Shown piece after piece: positions 8,859 to 17,246 of a stretch of 64,000 bases of DNA (position 1 is its first letter; every line of letters begins with the position of its first letter). The stretch spans positions 1 to 64,000 of the forward strand of contig JAFQTO010000070.1 in assembly GCA_017408985.1 (NCBI GenBank), written 5' to 3'. This stretch comes from Clostridia bacterium (GTDB taxonomy: Bacteria > Bacillota > Clostridia > Oscillospirales > Butyricicoccaceae). The translations under genes were made by a program, and so were the position numbers. The notes beneath the pieces are model-generated. The model saw only the letters and a list, made by a program, of their open reading frames with translations, did no database searches and was not told the origin of the DNA.

Positions 8859-9137
8859 ATGTGGCTCAAAAGCCTGCTGCATCTGCCTGCCGAAGCTATG
8901 ACGGGACTGGCAACGGTCATCGGGTTCGTGCTTATAGGCAATCTGACGGCAGATGAGCAGAACGCGCTGGGAAATATGCTGTTTCTGATAGGTCAGATAC
9001 TGTCCAGCAACGCCACTCAGGAGCAGGCTATCCAGTCAGGCACTCAGACAGACCCTGCCTCAGCACTGACCCAAAGGCTCAACGAGCTGGAACAGCGTCT
9101 CAAGGTATTCGAAGAGGGTGCAGCGCGCCTCGGGTAA
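8859..9137 (+). CDS. 92-aa hypothetical protein, hydrophobic N-terminus and coiled coil
   Basis: I do not recognise this protein. The ATG has a near-perfect site (AAGGAGGG, 6 bases) and the frame is closed by an efficient hairpin 10 bases later, so it is probably real. Residues 13-48 are weakly hydrophobic (TGLATVIGFVLIGNL, then NMLFLIGQILSS), enough for one or two membrane-associated helices. Residues 68-86 (ALTQRLNELEQRLKVFEEG) form a short leucine-heptad coiled coil, suggesting oligomerisation. The size and layout recall holin-like or membrane-scaffold peptides, but nothing fixes a role. It stands alone between divergent and convergent genes. Confidence 0.7.
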   Translation: MWLKSLLHLPAEAMTGLATVIGFVLIGNLTADEQNALGNMLFLIGQILSSNATQEQAIQSGTQTDPASALTQRLNELEQRLKVFEEGAARLG

Positions 9138-9148
9138 ATAATAAAAGG

Positions 9149-9171
9149 TCCGCAGACAAGACGTCTGCGGA
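9149..9171. terminator. bidirectional terminator
   Basis: A 9-bp stem, TCCGCAGAC / GTCTGCGGA, with a 5-base loop lies between the convergent 92-aa gene and the XRE gene. Short T-rich or A-rich tracts flank it on both sides. Confidence 0.65.
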
Positions 9172-9178
9172 TACTTTC

Positions 9179-9778
9179 TTATGTACGGTTTCTTTTGAGA
9201 CGGGACCAGAGTATGATTATCACCTGCGCGGGGATACCTACTATAAAGAGCAGCCACATATTGACCTCAAAGGGCAGCAGGGTCAAGTAGGCCGCGGCCA
9301 GCACGCTCCACATAAGCAGCGAGATTATCATAAAGTTGCGGCGGCGGTTGAACCATATGGAGTTGAACACCAGCCACACCACAAAGGTGGAGGGTACGGC
9401 GTATACAAAGATGAACCACATACTGTTCTCGATGCCCAGCGCGTCAACTATCATAAATATAAAGGTCGCCAGCAGCCACACGAGGATTATGCTGATGGCT
9501 GTTATAAATCCACGGTTGTGCTTGCGTATCACCTCTTTGACCGTAGAGGATGGGACATTGGTATGATCCTCCTGCAGCAGATAGTCAACGCTTACCGAGA
9601 ACAGATCGGCGATCTGCTTGAGCACGAAGATATCCGGAATGCTCTCTGCCCTCTCCCACTTGGAGACCGCTTTGTCGGAATAGTTGAGTTTTTCTGCCAG
9701 GTCTATCTGGGTCATACCGTTTGCACTGCGCAGAGCGGCGATATTTTTGGCTATGACGACTTTGAGTTCGTTGGGCAT
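9179..9778 (-). CDS. XRE-family regulator with membrane domain
   Basis: A 199-residue protein with an N-terminal helix-turn-helix (about 8-62: ALRSANGMTQIDLAEKLNYS, then DKAVSKWERAESIPDIFVLK), a linker, and four predicted membrane helices in residues 90-190. DNA-binding membrane proteins of this layout are common in Clostridia and usually act as repressors that sense the membrane or a small molecule. An inverted repeat GTATT-5-AATAC lies between its own -35 and -10, suggesting autoregulation (inference). The ATG at 9778 has GGAG 7 bases upstream. Confidence 0.85.
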   Translation of the reverse strand: MPNELKVVIAKNIAALRSANGMTQIDLAEKLNYSDKAVSKWERAESIPDIFVLKQIADLFSVSVDYLLQEDHTNVPSSTVKEVIRKHNRGFITAISIILVWLLATFIFMIVDALGIENSMWFIFVYAVPSTFVVWLVFNSIWFNRRRNFMIISLLMWSVLAAAYLTLLPFEVNMWLLFIVGIPAQVIIILWSRLKRNRT

Positions 9779-9810
9779 AATTCATCTCCTAACGTGATCT
9801 TGACGGTGAC

Positions 9811-9839
9811 ATTATATCACAGGTATTGTGCGAATACAA
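9811..9839 (-). promoter_or_regulatory. promoter and candidate operator of the XRE gene
   Basis: Minus-strand TTGTAT (9834-9839), 17 bases, TATAAT (9811-9816). The dyad GTATT GTGCG AATAC (9823-9837) overlaps the -35 and the spacer, so a bound dimer would block polymerase. Confidence 0.6.
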
Positions 9840-9853
9840 TTGTATCTTTGTAA

Positions 9854-10040
9854 ATTATTTTTCCCGAACCCGTTGGTACTCAAGGACTCTACCGTTAATT
9901 CTACTGCCGGTAGAGTGCGAAAAACGTCGTTCTACCGCAGGTTTTTTGAGGGTAGAGCAACTGTAATCAACAGTAGGTTGATTATCCCCGTCCTCTGCCG
10001 TATACTCGGAGACAGCGAATGCATTTGCCAGTATTTTTCC
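9854..10040. other. intergenic stretch with three hairpins
   Basis: No gene is supported here. Three stems are visible: CTCTACCG (9887-9894) with CGGTAGAG (9908-9915); TCTACC (9931-9936) with GGTAGA (9951-9956); and AATCAAC with GTTGATT (about 9966-9984). The first two stems use the same sequence, so their arms could pair in alternative ways. No Rfam family is recognised by eye, and the direction of transcription is unknown. Confidence 0.4.
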
Positions 10041-10053
10041 GGAGCTGACAAAT

Positions 10054-10719
10054 ATGAACAACCTTAGTAAAATGCCCCTCCCCCGCTACACCGAGGGCGA
10101 AGAGAGATCCAACGCGCTCTCCCATCTTGCGGGATTTTTGTTTGCGCTGTATGCGCTGTACACCGCCACCTACCGCTCGCTAAATCTCGACAAGCCCCAC
10201 GTGACGGCAGGCTGTCTGGTGTACGGAATATCCATGGCGGCGGTATACGCCGTATCCGCCGTTTATCACGCGCTGCACCCAGGCAGGCTGAAAAAGCTTA
10301 TGCGCATCGCAGACCACTGCGTTATTTATCTGCTTATTGCCGGCACCTACACGCCCATTCTGCTGGCTGCTTTGATGCCCGTCGCCCCCGCTACCGCGAC
10401 GGCGCTGCTGGCGTTTGTGTGGATATGTGCCGCCGTCGGTATCCTCCTCAACGCGCTGGATATGAAGCGATGGTCCATAATATCCATGTTTCTGTACATG
10501 TGCATGGGTTGGTGCATACTGCTGGGCTGGGATGCCGCTGTACAGTCCATACCGTTCAGCGGTGTTATGTGGCTGCTGACGGGCGGTATTTCGTACACCG
10601 TGGGCGCCATAGCCTACGGTCTGGGCAAACGCCTGAAATATATGCACACCGTTTTTCACATTTTCGTGCTTGCGGGCAGCATAATGCAGTTTGTATGTAT
10701 TCTATTTTATATTCTTTGA
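10054..10719 (+). CDS. haemolysin III / PAQR family membrane protein
   Basis: Integral membrane protein of 221 residues with seven predicted helices. It carries the family signatures NALSHLAGFLFALYALY in the first helix, SAVYHALHPGRLKKLMRIADH and AGTYTPILL, with the conserved histidines (SHLAG, YHAL, ADH) thought to bind a metal. Bacterial members are called haemolysin III or YqfA, but their physiological role is poorly known; a lipid-modifying or membrane-homeostasis activity is inferred from the PAQR/CREST superfamily. The ATG has GGAG 9 bases upstream. Confidence 0.9.
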   Translation: MNNLSKMPLPRYTEGEERSNALSHLAGFLFALYALYTATYRSLNLDKPHVTAGCLVYGISMAAVYAVSAVYHALHPGRLKKLMRIADHCVIYLLIAGTYTPILLAALMPVAPATATALLAFVWICAAVGILLNALDMKRWSIISMFLYMCMGWCILLGWDAAVQSIPFSGVMWLLTGGISYTVGAIAYGLGKRLKYMHTVFHIFVLAGSIMQFVCILFYIL

Positions 10720-10823
10720 TCGGCATGCAGTCTGCACATCGCACACTCCCGTAAGCTGTGTCACAATATCAAGGATTTATCACCCGGGCATCTCACCCTC
10801 CCGGTTCTTAAAAGTCATTTCGC

Positions 10824-10852
10824 TTGACATATGATGCTATGCATTGTATAGT
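10824..10852 (+). promoter_or_regulatory. strong promoter reading into the 33-bp repeat array
   Basis: TTGACA (10824-10829), 17 bases, TATAGT (10847-10852). The spacer and -10 hold a near-dyad, CTATGCATTGTATAG, that could be an operator. Transcription would begin about 45 bases before the first repeat unit. No gene with a ribosome binding site follows until degV at 11542. Confidence 0.65.
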
Positions 10853-10904
10853 ATTATGTAACACACAGCATCGCTTTTTTATTGCTGCCCTGCAGCTGCG
10901 CGTC

Positions 10905-11472
10905 AGCAATTCAGTGTTTGCTTTGCATAACGGCTGCGACAATTCGGTGTTTGCTTTGCATAACGACTGCGGCAATTCGGTATTTGCTTTGCGTAACGAC
11001 TGCGGCAATTCGGTATTTGCTTTGCATAACGGCTGCGGCAATTCGGTGTTTGCTTTGCGTACCTACTGCGGCAATTCGGTGTTTGCTTTGCGTAACGACT
11101 ACGGCAATTTGGGTTTGCTTTGCGTAACGACTACGGCAATTTGGGTTTGCTTTGCGTACCGACTACGGCAATTCGGTGTTTGCTTTGCGTAACGACTACG
11201 GCAATTCGGGTTTGCTTTGCGTATCGACTGCGGCAATTCGGTGTTTGCTTTGCGTAACGGCTGCGGCAATTCGGTATTTGCTTTGCGTACCTACTGCGGC
11301 AATTCGGTGTTTGCTTTGCATAACGGCTGCGGCAATTCGGTGTTTGCTTTGCGTAACGACTGCGGCAATTCGGTGTTTGCTTTGCGTACCGACTGCGGCA
11401 ATTCGGTGTTTGCTTTGCGTACCGACTGCGGCAATTCAGTATTTGCTTTGCGTACCGACTGCGGCAATTCGG
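10905..11472 (+). repeat. 33-bp minisatellite, 17 full units
   Basis: Seventeen complete head-to-tail copies and a partial eighteenth of a unit beginning GGCAATTCGGTGTTTGC and ending TTTGCGTAACGACTGC. Fourteen units are 33 bp; units 7, 8 and 10 have lost one base in the GGTG run and are 32 bp. Variation is confined to a few columns: GTG/GTA, GCGTAAC/GCATAAC/GCGTACC, GACTGC/GGCTGC/CTACTGC/GACTAC. Because 33 is divisible by three, frames stay open on both strands (repeating CGNSVFALRND on the plus strand and KANTELPQSLR on the minus strand), but the 32-bp units break them and no start has a ribosome binding site, so I treat the array as non-coding. Confidence 0.95.
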
Positions 11473-11541
11473 ATGCTGCCCGTCACAAAATGCTGTTCAC
11501 ATTTTTAAGTAATTATTTTTTATATTCTATAGAGGTGCAAC

Positions 11542-12441
11542 ATGAACTACCCTTTTATTATCTCCTGCGAGTCTACCGTTGATCTTCCCTACTCCTATGT
11601 GGCGGCACGGGATATTTCGGTGCTGTTTTATTCCTACACTATGGAGGGCAAGGTTTTTGAGGACGATATGGGCAGAAACGACGGGGCTGTGGAGGCTTTT
11701 TATCAGGCGGTCAAAGACGGCAAGATGCCCACCACCTCCCAGATCAACACCTATACCTATCTGGAGTATTTCCGCACTCTGCTCAAAGACGGCGACGTTC
11801 TGCATATCGCTCTCGGTTCGGGTATGACCCCCTCGGTACGCAACGCCCGTGAGGCCGCCCAAATACTCAAAGACGAGTTCCCCGACCGCACTCTTATCGT
11901 CATAGATTCGCTGGGTGCCTGCGGCGGATACGGAATGATAGTGGATAACGCCGCAGATGCTCGTGACAAGGGAATGAGCATTACAGAGCTCGAAGAATAT
12001 ATACTCGAGCAGGTAAAGTATCAGGAATATCAGTTCTTCTCCACCGATCTCAGCCAGTTCAAACGCAGCGGCAGAGTTTCGGGCGTGGCGGCGGCAGCGG
12101 CGACCATATTGGGGATCTGTCCCATTATGCATCTGGACGCAACGGGACATATCATCGCCTACGGCAAGGTGCGCGGCAAGAAAAACGCCATTGCCGAAAC
12201 GGTACGAACTATGGCAGACAGAGCAAAGGGCGGCGTTAAGTACTCGGGCAAGTGTTTTATCAACCACTCCGGCTGCCTCGAAGACGCTCTTGAGACCGAA
12301 AAACTGATACGCAAGACCTTCCCCAACCTGCGTGACGTGCGCATACTTGATATCGGCACTATCATAGGCTCACACACCGGCGTGGGCACGGTAGCGGTGT
12401 TCTACACCGGTGAAAAAGAAAAAGCGGTAGAAAAGGAATAA
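11542..12441 (+). CDS. degV: DegV family fatty-acid-binding protein
   Basis: A 299-residue DegV/FakB-type protein that binds a fatty acid and, in characterised members, presents it to the FakA kinase for phosphorylation. The pattern is typical: IISCESTVDLPYSY at the N-terminus, TSQINTYTYLEYF around residues 65-80, GSGMTPSVRNAREAA, VIDSLGACGG, FSTDLSQFKRSGRVSG and HTGVGTVAVFYTG at the C-terminus. No FakA is present in the window. The ATG at 11542 follows GAGGTG and ends a 700-base leader that contains the repeat array, so any transcript from the 10824 promoter would carry the array as its 5' end. Confidence 0.93.
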   Translation: MNYPFIISCESTVDLPYSYVAARDISVLFYSYTMEGKVFEDDMGRNDGAVEAFYQAVKDGKMPTTSQINTYTYLEYFRTLLKDGDVLHIALGSGMTPSVRNAREAAQILKDEFPDRTLIVIDSLGACGGYGMIVDNAADARDKGMSITELEEYILEQVKYQEYQFFSTDLSQFKRSGRVSGVAAAAATILGICPIMHLDATGHIIAYGKVRGKKNAIAETVRTMADRAKGGVKYSGKCFINHSGCLEDALETEKLIRKTFPNLRDVRILDIGTIIGSHTGVGTVAVFYTGEKEKAVEKE

Positions 12442-12458
12442 AGCATAAATATAAAGCA

Positions 12459-12490
12459 CGGCTGCTGTTTCGAGATTGAAACAGCAGCCG
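12459..12490. terminator. bidirectional terminator between degV and blaR1
   Basis: A 13-bp perfect stem CGGCTGCTGTTTC / GAAACAGCAGCCG with a 6-base loop is followed by CGTTTTATT on the plus strand. It separates convergent genes. Confidence 0.85.
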
Positions 12491-12498
12491 CGTTTTAT

Positions 12499-14286
12499 TC
12501 ATTTTATCATTTGGTAGAGTATATAGGCTCCGGGGTAGCTTTTTTGCATATTTTGACCTGTAAATTGATTAGCGAGTACACGGGTGTTCATTTCAAACTG
12601 CCTGAACCAGTCCTGACCGGTCATTGCTATGCCGTCGATAGCATACCCCTCTCCCCACGAAAGCATAATATCCTGACAAGCCAGCGCCATAATATGCCCT
12701 CGCAGGTCTGTCTGTCCGCCACGCATAAACTCTCCGAAGCAATAGCGCAGGGTGTATTCTCCGTAGCTTAAAAGTTCCCGATACTCGCCGTCGTGCGCCT
12801 CTATATAGTCGCCCGGGTTGGAGGAGTGCAGGGGTGACGATTGGATGATCTCCAGCAGTTCACATATTCTGCTGTCACGAAGTTGGGTATCGACGGGCGA
12901 TATTTTATACAGCCAGCGGATGTAGGTATCGTCAGAGTACGGGTCGTCTTTTTCCGAGTAATCGTAGTATCCGTATGCAAGATACAGTTCACCGCTTCTT
13001 TGCTGCAGGAGGTAGTAGAGTTTTTCGTTGTTATAGACTACGGACCACGCCCGAACGGTGTTTCTCCGTATTTTGGGCGCGGATGCGCCGTCACTCCACA
13101 GTACTCCCCTGCTGTCGCGGAACAATCGGTCAAAATTGTCTTTGGTAAGCGTTATCTCACTCATCTGACCCAGGTCAGTCCGGTCGGGTGCCTTGGAATA
13201 CTCCCCGACCGAGAACAGATGGCCGCTGTCATCAATCATATATTCGGGGGTGTTCATCTGCGCCACCATAGAAAAGCTCGTTCCTCCGCTCTCATAGGTG
13301 ACCTCGGTGACCCAGTAGGGCTGAGCTGTTACGATGGGAGTCTGTACATCCGCAACCGGGTCGGTGAGGAAGCATACCGCGACAGCTATGCATACCAAAA
13401 CCGCCGCCGCAACCACCCGGAAGGCAGGTTTTTTGTAGTTCATCACCGATCTTACCCGCTCTTTTACTCCCACCTCGCCAAAAGCCAACGGGCAGGCGGC
13501 AATTGAGGTGCGGTTCACGCTGCAGGCCAGAAGAGCTTGGGTATAGTCGGCTTTTTGCTCGTTTTGGAGGGTCTTTATGACCTTTTGATCGCAGGCAAGC
13601 TCGATATCACGGCAGAGCAGCAGATAACAGACCCACATCAAAGGATTGAACCAATGCAGGATCAGCAGCAAGAATCCCAACGGCTTCCACCAATGATCCC
13701 TGCGGCTGATATGCGCCCGCTCGTGGGCTATCACCTGCTCGGATAACTGACCGTCCATACCGAAGGGCAGATATATCCTCGGTCTCAGCACTCCCAGAAC
13801 GAAGGGTGAATGTGCGTTCTCGCTCTGATATATATTATCTCTCAGAAGTACCGCCGAGGCCACCCTGCGGCGCAGACGGAGATAGCTGACCGCGGCATAA
13901 GCCGTCATCAGCACAGCGCCCGTCACCCACAGAGCGGAAAGGGTACGCATAGTGTTAAACCCGTTGCCCGTCGGCACGGTCACACCCTCAAAATACCGAT
14001 CGTCCAGATAATCGTTGACCTGACGGTCTATAGGCTCTATCCCCGAGCTGATATTGAAGTCGGGACCCGAGACTATATCGTCGGGCAGGGTCTCGCTGCT
14101 CGGCATCAGGCTGACCTTGCTCTCAAAGGATAACGGGCAGATAAGCCTGAGTGCGACCATTCCCCACAGCAGCACGGCAACCCACTTGGGAGCCTTTTTG
14201 AGCAAAAAGCGCACGGCAAGCACCACCAACGCAAGCCAGCTTGCCGCTATGCTCATATTGACGATCTTCAAGAATACGCCTGTCAT
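12499..14286 (-). CDS. M56 family metallopeptidase, BlaR1-like sensor
   Basis: A 595-residue membrane protein. The N-terminal about 340 residues form the M56 module: membrane helices at about 10-28, 35-52, 112-130 and 298-316, and the zinc motif HERAHISRRDHWW around residue 189. BlaR1/MecR1 proteins cleave or inactivate their partner repressor when the outer domain senses a signal. Here the outer domain (about 320-595) has no SxxK, SxN or KTG motif, so it is not a penicillin-binding sensor and the signal is probably not a beta-lactam. It is coupled to blaI (TAATG, one shared base), which confirms the pairing. Confidence 0.88.
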   Translation of the reverse strand: MTGVFLKIVNMSIAASWLALVVLAVRFLLKKAPKWVAVLLWGMVALRLICPLSFESKVSLMPSSETLPDDIVSGPDFNISSGIEPIDRQVNDYLDDRYFEGVTVPTGNGFNTMRTLSALWVTGAVLMTAYAAVSYLRLRRRVASAVLLRDNIYQSENAHSPFVLGVLRPRIYLPFGMDGQLSEQVIAHERAHISRRDHWWKPLGFLLLILHWFNPLMWVCYLLLCRDIELACDQKVIKTLQNEQKADYTQALLACSVNRTSIAACPLAFGEVGVKERVRSVMNYKKPAFRVVAAAVLVCIAVAVCFLTDPVADVQTPIVTAQPYWVTEVTYESGGTSFSMVAQMNTPEYMIDDSGHLFSVGEYSKAPDRTDLGQMSEITLTKDNFDRLFRDSRGVLWSDGASAPKIRRNTVRAWSVVYNNEKLYYLLQQRSGELYLAYGYYDYSEKDDPYSDDTYIRWLYKISPVDTQLRDSRICELLEIIQSSPLHSSNPGDYIEAHDGEYRELLSYGEYTLRYCFGEFMRGGQTDLRGHIMALACQDIMLSWGEGYAIDGIAMTGQDWFRQFEMNTRVLANQFTGQNMQKSYPGAYILYQMIK

Positions 14287-14654
14287 TATTTGCCCCCTTT
14301 TCTGATGCGGTCGATCATACGCTGCACCTCGTCAAGCTCCTCATCGGACATATTCTGATGCTTGGCAAATGCGGCAACGAAGGCAGGCAGTGAGCCCTGA
14401 AACTTCTTGTCCACCAGCTCGACTATCTCGCACGCCTGCGCCTCGTCTTTGGAAACAAGGGAGGTTACGGTGCCGCCGTCGTTTTTCAGCACTCCCCTCT
14501 CGCCCAGCCGCTTGATGACCGTATAGGTGGTGGTGCGTTTCCACCCCAGCTGCTCCTGACAGAGCCTGGCAAGGTGTGATGCCGCGACCGGCTCGTTGTC
14601 CCACATAATAAGGCAAAAACGGTATTCACTCTCGTGTATTTTGGGTGTGTTCAT
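14286..14654 (-). CDS. BlaI/MecI/CopY family repressor
   Basis: A 122-residue winged-helix repressor. Signatures are ISESEYRFCLIMWD-like IHESEYRFCLIMWDNEP at the N-terminus, LGWKRTTTYTVIKRLGERGV in the recognition helix region, and a C-terminal dimer region (LDEVQRMIDRIRKG). BlaI dimers are released when M56 proteins cleave them. The ATG at 14654 has AGAGGAG upstream. Two dyads overlap or follow its own promoter, so it should repress itself and the M56 gene. No beta-lactamase target gene is adjacent. Confidence 0.93.
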   Translation of the reverse strand: MNTPKIHESEYRFCLIMWDNEPVAASHLARLCQEQLGWKRTTTYTVIKRLGERGVLKNDGGTVTSLVSKDEAQACEIVELVDKKFQGSLPAFVAAFAKHQNMSDEELDEVQRMIDRIRKGGK

Positions 14655-14670
14655 ACTTATTCTCTCCTCT

Positions 14671-14724
14671 GTCTACTGTGTTAGACTGCACTTTCAGTCT
14701 ACACCATTAGACAGAAGATGTCAA
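14671..14724 (-). promoter_or_regulatory. blaI promoter with two repressor operators
   Basis: Minus-strand TTGACA (14719-14724), 17 bases, TAGACT (14696-14701). Two 16-bp dyads of the form GTCTA-6-TAGAC lie at 14671-14686 and 14697-14712, 26 bp apart centre to centre. The second covers the spacer and -10; the first lies just downstream of the start point. Both fit a BlaI-type site. Confidence 0.75.
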
Positions 14725-14750
14725 CAGGGTCCGAAGAAAAAATATATAAA

Positions 14751-14782
14751 AAAACCGTGTACGAAACTTCGTACACAGTTTT
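14751..14782 (-). terminator. terminator of tdh-kbl
   Basis: The stem GTGTACGAA / TTCGTACAC extends into an A/T-rich base with one mismatch. On the minus strand it is followed by TTTTTTTATATATTTTTTC. It lies 20 bases after the kbl stop. Confidence 0.85.
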
Positions 14783-14802
14783 TGTCCGGATATATTATTG
14801 GG

Positions 14803-15984
14803 TCAGATGCCCATATCTGCTTTGACTTCGGCAAAGACTTTGAGGACTCTGTCCAGATCCTCGCGGCTGTGGCCTGCGGAGACCTGAGTACGTACACGGG
14901 CTTTGCCCTGAGGTACGACGGGATAGCAGAAGCCTACAACGTAAACGCCCTTATCAAGGCATCTTGCGGCAAACTCCTGTGCGACTTTTGCATCAAACAG
15001 CATAACGGGAACGATGGGATGGTCGCTTTCGGGAACGGTGAAGCCCAGCTTTTTAAGCTCTGCTCTGAAATACTTGGTGTTGTCGTGGAGCTTGGCAATA
15101 ACTTCGCCCGACTCTCTCAGCACGCGCAGGGTCTCCAGAGATGCGGCGCAGATAGCGGGAGCGAGGGTGTTGGAGAACAGATAGGGACGGCTGAACTGAC
15201 GGAGCAGGCCGACGATCTCTTTTCTGGCTGCGGTGTAGCCGCCGGAAGCGCCGCCCATAGCTTTGCCCAGAGTACCGGTGATGATATCGACTCTGCCCAT
15301 AACGTCGCAGTATTCGGGGGTACCCTTGCCGTGTGCGCCCATAAAGCCTACTGCGTGGCTGTCGTCCACCATAACCAGTGCGCCGTACTCGTCAGCCAGA
15401 TCGCAGATGGACTTGAGGTCGGCGATGAAGCCGTCCATGGAGAATACGCCGTCGGTAGCTATCAGCTTGATGCGGCAGTCCTTGGCTTCTTCAAGGCACT
15501 TGCGGAGCTCTTCCATATTGTTGTTCTTGTAGCGGAAGCGCTTGGCTTTGCACAGACGGACGCCGTCGATGATGGATGCGTGGTTAAGCTCGTCGGAGAT
15601 GACTGCGTCCTGATCGGTCAGCAGAGTCTCGAACAGACCGCCGTTTGCGTCAAAGCAGGAGGAGTACAGAATACAGTCATCTGTGCCGAGGAAGTCTGCC
15701 AGCTCGCGCTCAAGCTGCTTGTGGATCTCCTGAGTGCCGCAGATGAAGCGGACGGAGGACAGACCGAAGCCCCATTTGTCGTAACTTGCCTTTGCGGCGT
15801 CGATAAGGCGCTGATCGTTGCTCAGACCCAGATAGTTGTTGGCGCACATATTGATAACGCTGCTTGCCTCCGTGGTGTCGATGCAGCTGCGCTGAGGTGT
15901 GGTTATGATACGCTCTTTCTTAAAAGTGCCCGCATCACGGGTAGCGTCGATGCGCTGCTGAAATATTTCAAGACCCTTGCTCAT
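14803..15984 (-). CDS. kbl: glycine C-acetyltransferase (2-amino-3-ketobutyrate CoA ligase)
   Basis: PLP enzyme that splits 2-amino-3-ketobutyrate with CoA into glycine and acetyl-CoA, the second step of threonine degradation. The 393 residues match the family (about 397). The PLP lysine lies in [14 protein letters not shown], the cofactor aspartate in [11 protein letters not shown], and the CoA/glycine-site region is [10 protein letters not shown]. The ATG has GGAGG upstream and the gene follows tdh by 3 bases, so the product of Tdh is handed straight on. Confidence 0.97.
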   Translation of the reverse strand: MSKGLEIFQQRIDATRDAGTFKKERIITTPQRSCIDTTEASSVINMCANNYLGLSNDQRLIDAAKASYDKWGFGLSSVRFICGTQEIHKQLERELADFLGTDDCILYSSCFDANGGLFETLLTDQDAVISDELNHASIIDGVRLCKAKRFRYKNNNMEELRKCLEEAKDCRIKLIATDGVFSMDGFIADLKSICDLADEYGALVMVDDSHAVGFMGAHGKGTPEYCDVMGRVDIITGTLGKAMGGASGGYTAARKEIVGLLRQFSRPYLFSNTLAPAICAASLETLRVLRESGEVIAKLHDNTKYFRAELKKLGFTVPESDHPIVPVMLFDAKVAQEFAARCLDKGVYVVGFCYPVVPQGKARVRTQVSAGHSREDLDRVLKVFAEVKADMGI

Positions 15985-15987
15985 TGA

Positions 15988-17019
15988 TTATTCCTCCCAA
16001 TTAAGTATGACCTTGCCGCTCATGCCGCTGTGCATAGCCTCAAAGCCCTTTTCGAATTCGGTGTAGTGGAAACGGTGGGTGATGACGGGGCTGAGATCAA
16101 GACCGCCCTGCACCATATATGCCATCTGGTGCCAGTTGTCCATTTTTCTGCCGTAGATGCCCTGCAGGGTCAGACCCTTGCCGATGATATTGTTCATATT
16201 GACGCTGATGGGTGCGTTGCCCAGACCGAGCAGGCTGATCTTGCCGCCGTTGCGCATTGCGCCCGTCATCTGATTGAAGGCACTGCCGTTGCCCGACATC
16301 TCAAGACCTACGTCGAAGCCCTCAACGATGCCGCCTGCCTTCATTGCGTCCTCAAGGCTCTCTCTTGCAACGTTGACGGTAGCGGTGGCTCCCATCTTTT
16401 TTGCCAGACCGAGACGGAAGTCGTTGACGTCGGTGATGATGACGTTGCGCGCACCTGCATATTTGCATATACCTGCGGCAATGATACCGATAGGTCCTGC
16501 ACCGGTGATGATAACGTCCTCACCTACCAGATTGAACATCAGCGCGGTGTGGGTGGCGTTGCCTACCGCGTCGAACATAGCGACTACGTCCTCGGGCAGA
16601 TTCTTGGGGATACGGATAACATTGGTTGCGGGGATGCAGACGTATTCGGCAAAGGCGCCGTTTCTGTCAACGCCCACCGAGTTGGTAAACTTGCACCACT
16701 GGATATTGCCGCTGCGGCAGTTACGGCACTTGCCGCAGGTTATATGACCTTCGCCGCTGACCAGCTCACCTATCTGATAATCGGTAACGCCCTCACCCAG
16801 CTCTGCTATCTCGCCAACGTACTCGTGGCCGATGACCATAGGAGGCTTGACGTGAGATGCTGCCCACTCGTTCCAGTCGTAGATGTGAACGTCGGTGCCG
16901 CAGATAGCGCTTTTATGTACTTTGATAAGAACTTCACCGGGGCCGGGGGTGGGTTTATCCACCTGCATAAGCACAAGACCCTCTTCGGGTTTGAGCTTTA
17001 CCAATGCGTTCATTTTCAT
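15988..17019 (-). CDS. tdh: L-threonine 3-dehydrogenase
   Basis: NAD-dependent zinc dehydrogenase that oxidises threonine to 2-amino-3-ketobutyrate. At 343 residues it equals the E. coli enzyme. The catalytic zinc site is AICGTDVHIYDW with GHEYVGEI; the structural zinc is bound by CGKCRNCRSGNIQWC; the Rossmann motif is GAGPIGIIAAGI. I start at the ATG at 17019, which has GAGGTG and an upstream promoter. A longer in-frame reading to 17082 lies upstream of the promoter -10 and is unlikely. Confidence 0.95.
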   Translation of the reverse strand: MKMNALVKLKPEEGLVLMQVDKPTPGPGEVLIKVHKSAICGTDVHIYDWNEWAASHVKPPMVIGHEYVGEIAELGEGVTDYQIGELVSGEGHITCGKCRNCRSGNIQWCKFTNSVGVDRNGAFAEYVCIPATNVIRIPKNLPEDVVAMFDAVGNATHTALMFNLVGEDVIITGAGPIGIIAAGICKYAGARNVIITDVNDFRLGLAKKMGATATVNVARESLEDAMKAGGIVEGFDVGLEMSGNGSAFNQMTGAMRNGGKISLLGLGNAPISVNMNNIIGKGLTLQGIYGRKMDNWHQMAYMVQGGLDLSPVITHRFHYTEFEKGFEAMHSGMSGKVILNWEE

Positions 17020-17041
17020 AATATAATCACCTCTGCCTTTA

Positions 17042-17069
17042 ATTATACCATTTTGTCCTGCAAAATCAA
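17042..17069 (-). promoter_or_regulatory. promoter of tdh-kbl
   Basis: Minus-strand TTGATT (17064-17069), 16 bases, TATAAT (17042-17047), giving a leader of only about 20 bases before the ATG at 17019. Confidence 0.65.
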
Positions 17070-17213
17070 TCCATTTTTTCACCAGAACTGTCCGTATCCA
17101 GCCATCACAAACGTCGTTTTTGGTGATTTCTGTTTGTTTTTATCGTACATTAAGCCTTTTTCAGGCATACTTTTACACTTGTTTGTATACCGAAAAAACA
17201 CAAAAAAATTTTA

Positions 17214-17229
17214 ATGAAAGCGTTTTCAT
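17214..17229. promoter_or_regulatory. cre site (CcpA operator) upstream of pgk
   Basis: TGAAAGCGTTTTCA (17215-17228) matches the catabolite-responsive consensus TGWAANCGNTNWCA at every position and is flanked by A and T. Its centre is about 60 bases before the expected pgk transcription start, a place where CcpA activates glycolytic operons in other Firmicutes. Confidence 0.75.
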
Positions 17230-17246
17230 TTTTAATGATTTTCTGC

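Noticed and set aside
10905-11472. CRISPR-like array
   Set aside because: Repeats are contiguous with no unique spacers, and no cas gene is present.
10824-11582. Several repetitive open frames (CGNSVFALR, AAIRCLLCV, KANTELPQSLR) in the minisatellite
   Set aside because: They arise from the 33-bp period, are broken by 32-bp units, and none has a ribosome binding site. One begins inside the promoter.
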